Source: Eubacteriales Family XIII. Incertae Sedis bacterium (lineage in GTDB: Bacteria; Bacillota; Clostridia; Peptostreptococcales; Anaerovoracaceae). From it: 26,597 nt of DNA. Made by a program: the position numbers and the translations under genes. Under the pieces are notes generated by a model, which saw nothing but the letters and a program-made list of their open reading frames with translations, searched no databases and was not told the origin of the DNA. Below, one piece after another: positions 23,401 to 26,597 of the stretch (positions are counted from its first letter, which is position 1; every line of letters starts with the position of its first letter). The stretch spans positions 1-26,597 of the forward strand of contig JAITKU010000126.1 in assembly GCA_031278255.1 (NCBI GenBank), in the 5' to 3' direction.

Positions 23401-25851
23401 ATGCTGATACCCTTGGAATGGCTAAAGGAATATGTGGATTTTGATGCGGACACGGATACTTTCTGCGAACGGATGATCCTGTCGGGTTCCAATATCGAAA
23501 GCGTGCGGCGCTACGGCGAGGATATCCGCAAGGTCCTCGTCGGAAGGGTCTTGTCCGTCGAGAAACACGCGGATTCGGATCACCTCGTCGTGACGCGCGT
23601 GGACGTGGGCGGCGCCGCGCCGCTGCAGATCGTAACGGGCGCCTCGAACGTCGGCGAGGGGGACTGCGTTCCCGTCGCGCTCGTGGGCGGCGTATTGCCG
23701 GGCGGCGTCAAGATCAAGAAGAGCAAGCTGCGCGGCATGGAATCCGAGGGCATGCTGTGTTCCGCTTCCGAACTCGGCTTTGACGACAAGGTGATTCCCG
23801 TATCGCATAAGGACGGCATATGGATATTGGAGAAAGAATACGAGATCGGCGCCGATTTTGTCCGGGCCGCCGGACTGCGGAACACGGTGATCGATTTCGA
23901 GATCACGCCGAACCGACCGGACTGCCTGTCCGTAATCGGGATGGCGCGCGAGGCGGCGGCGGTCTTTGATAAAAAGCGCGGCCTCCCGAACACGCGGACG
24001 GCGGGCAGACACGGGAACAAGGCCGAGGATTTCATCTCCGTCGAGCTGCGGCGGCCCGATCTTTGTACGCGCTACATCGCGCGCGTTATCACCGACGTGC
24101 GGATCGCGCCCTCCCCCTGGTGGCTTCAAAAGAAGTTGATGTTGGCCGGTATGCGCCCGATCAACAATATTGTCGATATCACGAACTACGTTATGCTCGA
24201 ATACGGACATCCGCTTCACGCGTTCGATATAAGGATGATAGAGGGCGGCCTTATCATCGTCGATACGGCGGCCGAGGGCGAGCGCTTCACGACTCTGGAC
24301 GGTGTGGAGCGGAGCATGTTTGCCGATACGCTGATGATCAAAGACGCGGTAAAGGCCGTCGGCGTGGCCGGCGTCATGGGCGGACTCAATTCCGAGGTGG
24401 AAAGCGATACGAAAACCATATTGATAGAGTGCGCGGCTTTCAAGAGCGACGGCATCCGGCTGAGTTCGCGCAGGTTGGGTCTGCGTACCGAAGCCTCCGT
24501 TCGCTATGAGAAAGGCATTTCTCCCGAGCTTGCGGGTGAGGCCGTCGAGCGTGTCTGCGCCCTCGTGGAACAACTCGGCGCCGGCTATGTGACGGAGGGC
24601 GCCGTGGATGTCTATCCCGAGCGGGACGCGCGTTTTCCCGCACCCTCGCCCGGCCTTGCGGCTTCGCGGGGGGGCGGCGGCCCCCTGCGCGCGCGCATCG
24701 GGCTTCGCGTTGCGCGCGCGAACAAGGTCCTCGGCGCGCAGATCGGTGAGGCCGCGATGGCCTCCTATCTGCGGCGCCTCGAAATGGATGTCCGCGAAAC
24801 GCCCGGCAGACTGGAGGTTCTGCCGCCGCACGTCAGGCTCGATCTGGCGGAGGAGGAGGACCTCATAGAGGAGATCGCGCGCATACACGGCTATGACAGG
24901 CTCGAAACGACCCTGCACAGGGGCGCGGGCATGGCGGGCATACCCCGCGCCGCCGAACTGCGCGACCGGACGCGCGAAATCCTGCTCGCCGCCGGTTGCA
25001 ACGAGATACAGACCTATTCTTTCGTCAGTCCGCGGGGCGTGGACGATATCGGCATGCCCGCGTCCGCGAAAGAACGCCGCTTCGTGCGTCTGCTCAATCC
25101 CTTGGGCGAGGAAAACAGCGTGATGCGCACGACCCTGCTGCCCGCCATGCTGGAGACCCTGGGCAGGAATTATTCCAGAAACAACGCGCGTGTCTTTGCC
25201 TTTGAGATCGGAAACACTTTCTTCGACTGCGGCGAGGGGCTTTTGCCGGAGGAACGGATCGCCCTTTCCTTGGGCGCTTACGGCGGCGGCATGGATTTCT
25301 TCCGCATGAAAGGCGTGCTGGAAGCGCTGTTTGAACGCTTCGGACGCAAGGTCTCCTACGAGGCGGAACGCGCCGCCGCCGCTTGGCATCCCGGGCGCTG
25401 CGCGCGCGTGTTCTTTTCGGAAACGCCCGTCGGCATATTCGGCGAGCTGCACCCCGACACGGCCGCGCGTTGCGGCGTGGGGATGCGCTGCTTTGCCGCG
25501 GAGATCGACTTGGCCGCGCTGATCGAGCGGGCCGAAACCCTGCGCGTCTACGTTCCTCTGCCGCGCTATCCGGCCGCGGCGCGGGATATCGCGCTCCTCG
25601 TGCGGACGGAGATTTCCGTGAAACAGATCGAGGATGTCATACGAGAGGCGGGCGGAAGCCTGCTGGAAAGCGCGCGGCTCTTCGATGTGTACAGGGGACC
25701 GCAGGTGGCGGAGGGCATGAAGAGCGCGGCTTTCAATTTGATCTATCGCTCGCCCGTGCGCACCCTGACCGACGCGGAGGTGAGCGCGGAGCGCGACAGA
25801 CTGCTTGCGGTGCTGAAACGGGAACTGGGCGCCGCCTTGCGAGACGTATAG
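23401..25851 (+). CDS. pheT: Phenylalanyl-tRNA synthetase beta subunit
   Basis: PheT (816 residues) holds the editing and tRNA-binding modules of phenylalanyl-tRNA synthetase. It lies 14 bases after pheS with AGGAG before the ATG. The N-terminal tRNA-binding OB fold spans about 40-150 (VLVGRVLSVEKHADSDHLVV, LQIVTGASNV). The B3/B4 editing domain is at about 205-390 (NIVDITNYVMLEYGHPLHAF). The B5 domain is at about 410-490 (EEDLIEEIARIHGYD). The catalytic-like core has LLNPLGEENSVMRTTLLP. The ferredoxin-fold anticodon-binding domain closes the protein (YPAAARDIALLV, FDVYRG). The length is normal. Confidence 0.97.
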   Translation: MLIPLEWLKEYVDFDADTDTFCERMILSGSNIESVRRYGEDIRKVLVGRVLSVEKHADSDHLVVTRVDVGGAAPLQIVTGASNVGEGDCVPVALVGGVLPGGVKIKKSKLRGMESEGMLCSASELGFDDKVIPVSHKDGIWILEKEYEIGADFVRAAGLRNTVIDFEITPNRPDCLSVIGMAREAAAVFDKKRGLPNTRTAGRHGNKAEDFISVELRRPDLCTRYIARVITDVRIAPSPWWLQKKLMLAGMRPINNIVDITNYVMLEYGHPLHAFDIRMIEGGLIIVDTAAEGERFTTLDGVERSMFADTLMIKDAVKAVGVAGVMGGLNSEVESDTKTILIECAAFKSDGIRLSSRRLGLRTEASVRYEKGISPELAGEAVERVCALVEQLGAGYVTEGAVDVYPERDARFPAPSPGLAASRGGGGPLRARIGLRVARANKVLGAQIGEAAMASYLRRLEMDVRETPGRLEVLPPHVRLDLAEEEDLIEEIARIHGYDRLETTLHRGAGMAGIPRAAELRDRTREILLAAGCNEIQTYSFVSPRGVDDIGMPASAKERRFVRLLNPLGEENSVMRTTLLPAMLETLGRNYSRNNARVFAFEIGNTFFDCGEGLLPEERIALSLGAYGGGMDFFRMKGVLEALFERFGRKVSYEAERAAAAWHPGRCARVFFSETPVGIFGELHPDTAARCGVGMRCFAAEIDLAALIERAETLRVYVPLPRYPAAARDIALLVRTEISVKQIEDVIREAGGSLLESARLFDVYRGPQVAEGMKSAAFNLIYRSPVRTLTDAEVSAERDRLLAVLKRELGAALRDV

Positions 25852-25914
25852 AAAGGACCCGGGGCACCCTCGGCGCGCCGAAAGGCCGTATCAACCCATT
25901 GCGGGAGGATGATT

Positions 25915-26526
25915 ATGGAAAAGCTAAGCGTCAAGATTTACGGGCAGGAGTACACGATTACGGGTGACAGATCGCAGGCCTATATGGGACGCGTAGCCGC
26001 GTACGTCGATGAGAAGATGAAGCAGCTTTCGGGGGTGCTGCCGAACGGCTCCGTATCGGAGCTTGCGTCCTTGGCGGCGGTGAACATCGCCGACGAATTC
26101 TTTGCCAACGAAAACAGCGTAACCGAGATCAAAAACAGGAATGAGCAGCTGGAAAACGACACGCACCATTACATCTCCCTGTGGGAGGAGGCCAAGAAGA
26201 GTTTTCTGCAGTACAAGGAGGAAGCGCAGAGTCTGCGTGAGGAAAAGCACGAACTGCAGGGCCGCTTTGAGACGCTGCGGGCGGAATCGGAGAGGCTGTC
26301 GAATCTCGCGCGGACGCTGGAGGAACGCGTGAACATCTTAGAGAGCGAAAAAGACGGTCTGCTCTCCGGTATGCGGGCGCGGGAGTCCGAAAGGGAGAGC
26401 CTTGCCGAGCAGTTCCGCGAACTGGAGGGCAAGAGCAGGGAGATCGAGAGCGGCTTCTTCGAGCTTCAGATGGAGAACATCCAACTGAAAGGGGAGCTTG
26501 AACGCTATAAGCGCATGGTTGAATAA
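25915..26526 (+). CDS. zapA: ZapA-like cell division protein with long coiled coil
   Basis: ZapA binds FtsZ and bundles its filaments. ATG 25915 is the start because GGGAGG at 25903-25908 then has a 6-base spacing; ATG 25909 would leave none. The ZapA domain occupies about residues 1-85 (VKIYGQEYTITGD, AYVDEKMKQLS, LASLAAVNIADEFF). Residues 80-203 form a long, almost unbroken coiled coil rich in Glu, Leu and Arg. At 203 residues it is more than twice the length of Bacillus ZapA (about 85), which lacks the extension. It follows pheT by 63 bases. Confidence 0.88.
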   Translation: MEKLSVKIYGQEYTITGDRSQAYMGRVAAYVDEKMKQLSGVLPNGSVSELASLAAVNIADEFFANENSVTEIKNRNEQLENDTHHYISLWEEAKKSFLQYKEEAQSLREEKHELQGRFETLRAESERLSNLARTLEERVNILESEKDGLLSGMRARESERESLAEQFRELEGKSREIESGFFELQMENIQLKGELERYKRMVE

Positions 26527-26543
26527 CGCGGACAGGCGTCGTT

Positions 26544-26589
26544 CAAATTCGGCTCCGTCCGAATTTGAGCGCGGAGCGCACTCAAATTG
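26544..26589 (+). repeat. Structured dispersed repeat, copy B (after zapA)
   Basis: Arms CAAATTCGG (26544-26552) and CCGAATTTG (26559-26567) pair perfectly around CTCCGT. An alternative hairpin joins AATTTGA-GCGC (26562-26572) with GCGC (26576-26579) and TCAAATT (26582-26588) around GGA. It matches copy A (17322-17367, opposite strand) at 40 of 46 positions. The changes in the first stem are compensatory. The window ends 8 bases later. Confidence 0.75.
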
Positions 26590-26597
26590 TTGAACGG

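Noticed and set aside
20723..23401. 892-codon minus-strand open frame opposite ftsZ, the methyltransferase gene and pheS
   Set aside because: It is low-complexity, Arg/His-rich, and lies opposite three well-supported genes; it is a composition effect.
1..26597. CRISPR array, insertion sequence or transposase
   Set aside because: No regularly spaced repeat array and no transposase-like reading frame was seen.

Overview
The window is GC-rich, gene-dense bacterial DNA. Every confident gene is on the + strand. Gene content and order point to a flagellated Gram-positive of the Clostridia or a related anaerobic Firmicute: flgE-flbD-motA-motB-fliL-fliM-fliN, an acetyl-type MetA, a PASTA-bearing class B PBP, paired DUF881 genes plus sbp ahead of ftsZ, and a secreted protein with copper-amine-oxidase-like stalk domains. 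This placement is inferred from gene content only.

Region 1 (1-4831) is the end of a flagellar operon. It holds the tail of the hook protein gene, flbD, the stator genes motA and motB, fliL, and the switch genes fliM and fliN. The usual clostridial continuation (cheY, fliO, fliP, fliQ and so on) is absent. Instead metA follows fliN after 3 bases, and a tRNA-Leu(UAG) gene follows metA after 13 bases.

Region 2 (4929-7130) is the accessory patch. It has a pair of self-palindromic 25-bp inverted repeats around about 100 bp, a secreted protein with propeller-like and stalk repeats, a frameshifted relic of a trpG/pabA-type glutamine amidotransferase, and a two-way intrinsic terminator.

Region 3 (7131-21425) is a division and cell wall (dcw) cluster: mraZ, rsmH, ftsL, spoVD/ftsI-type PBP, murF, mraY, murD, ftsW/spoVE, murG, ftsQ/divIB, two DUF881 genes, sbp and ftsZ. 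Together they make lipid II, polymerise and cross-link septal peptidoglycan, and build the division ring. murC, murB, ddl and ftsA are not in the cluster. A good sigma-A-type promoter overlaps four 10-bp-spaced GGA repeats ahead of mraZ, resembling an MraZ autoregulatory box. Further candidate promoters lie inside ftsQ and directly ahead of ftsZ.

Region 4 (21426-26597) carries a SpoU-type RNA methyltransferase, pheS, pheT and a long zapA. A structured dispersed repeat occurs after zapA and, in opposite orientation, between murG and ftsQ. Its main hairpin is preserved by a compensatory base change.

I saw no large undescribed gene system. The least ordinary signals are the covarying dispersed repeat, the putative MraZ operator, the palindromic inverted-repeat pair, the trpG relic and the joining of the flagellar operon to metA.
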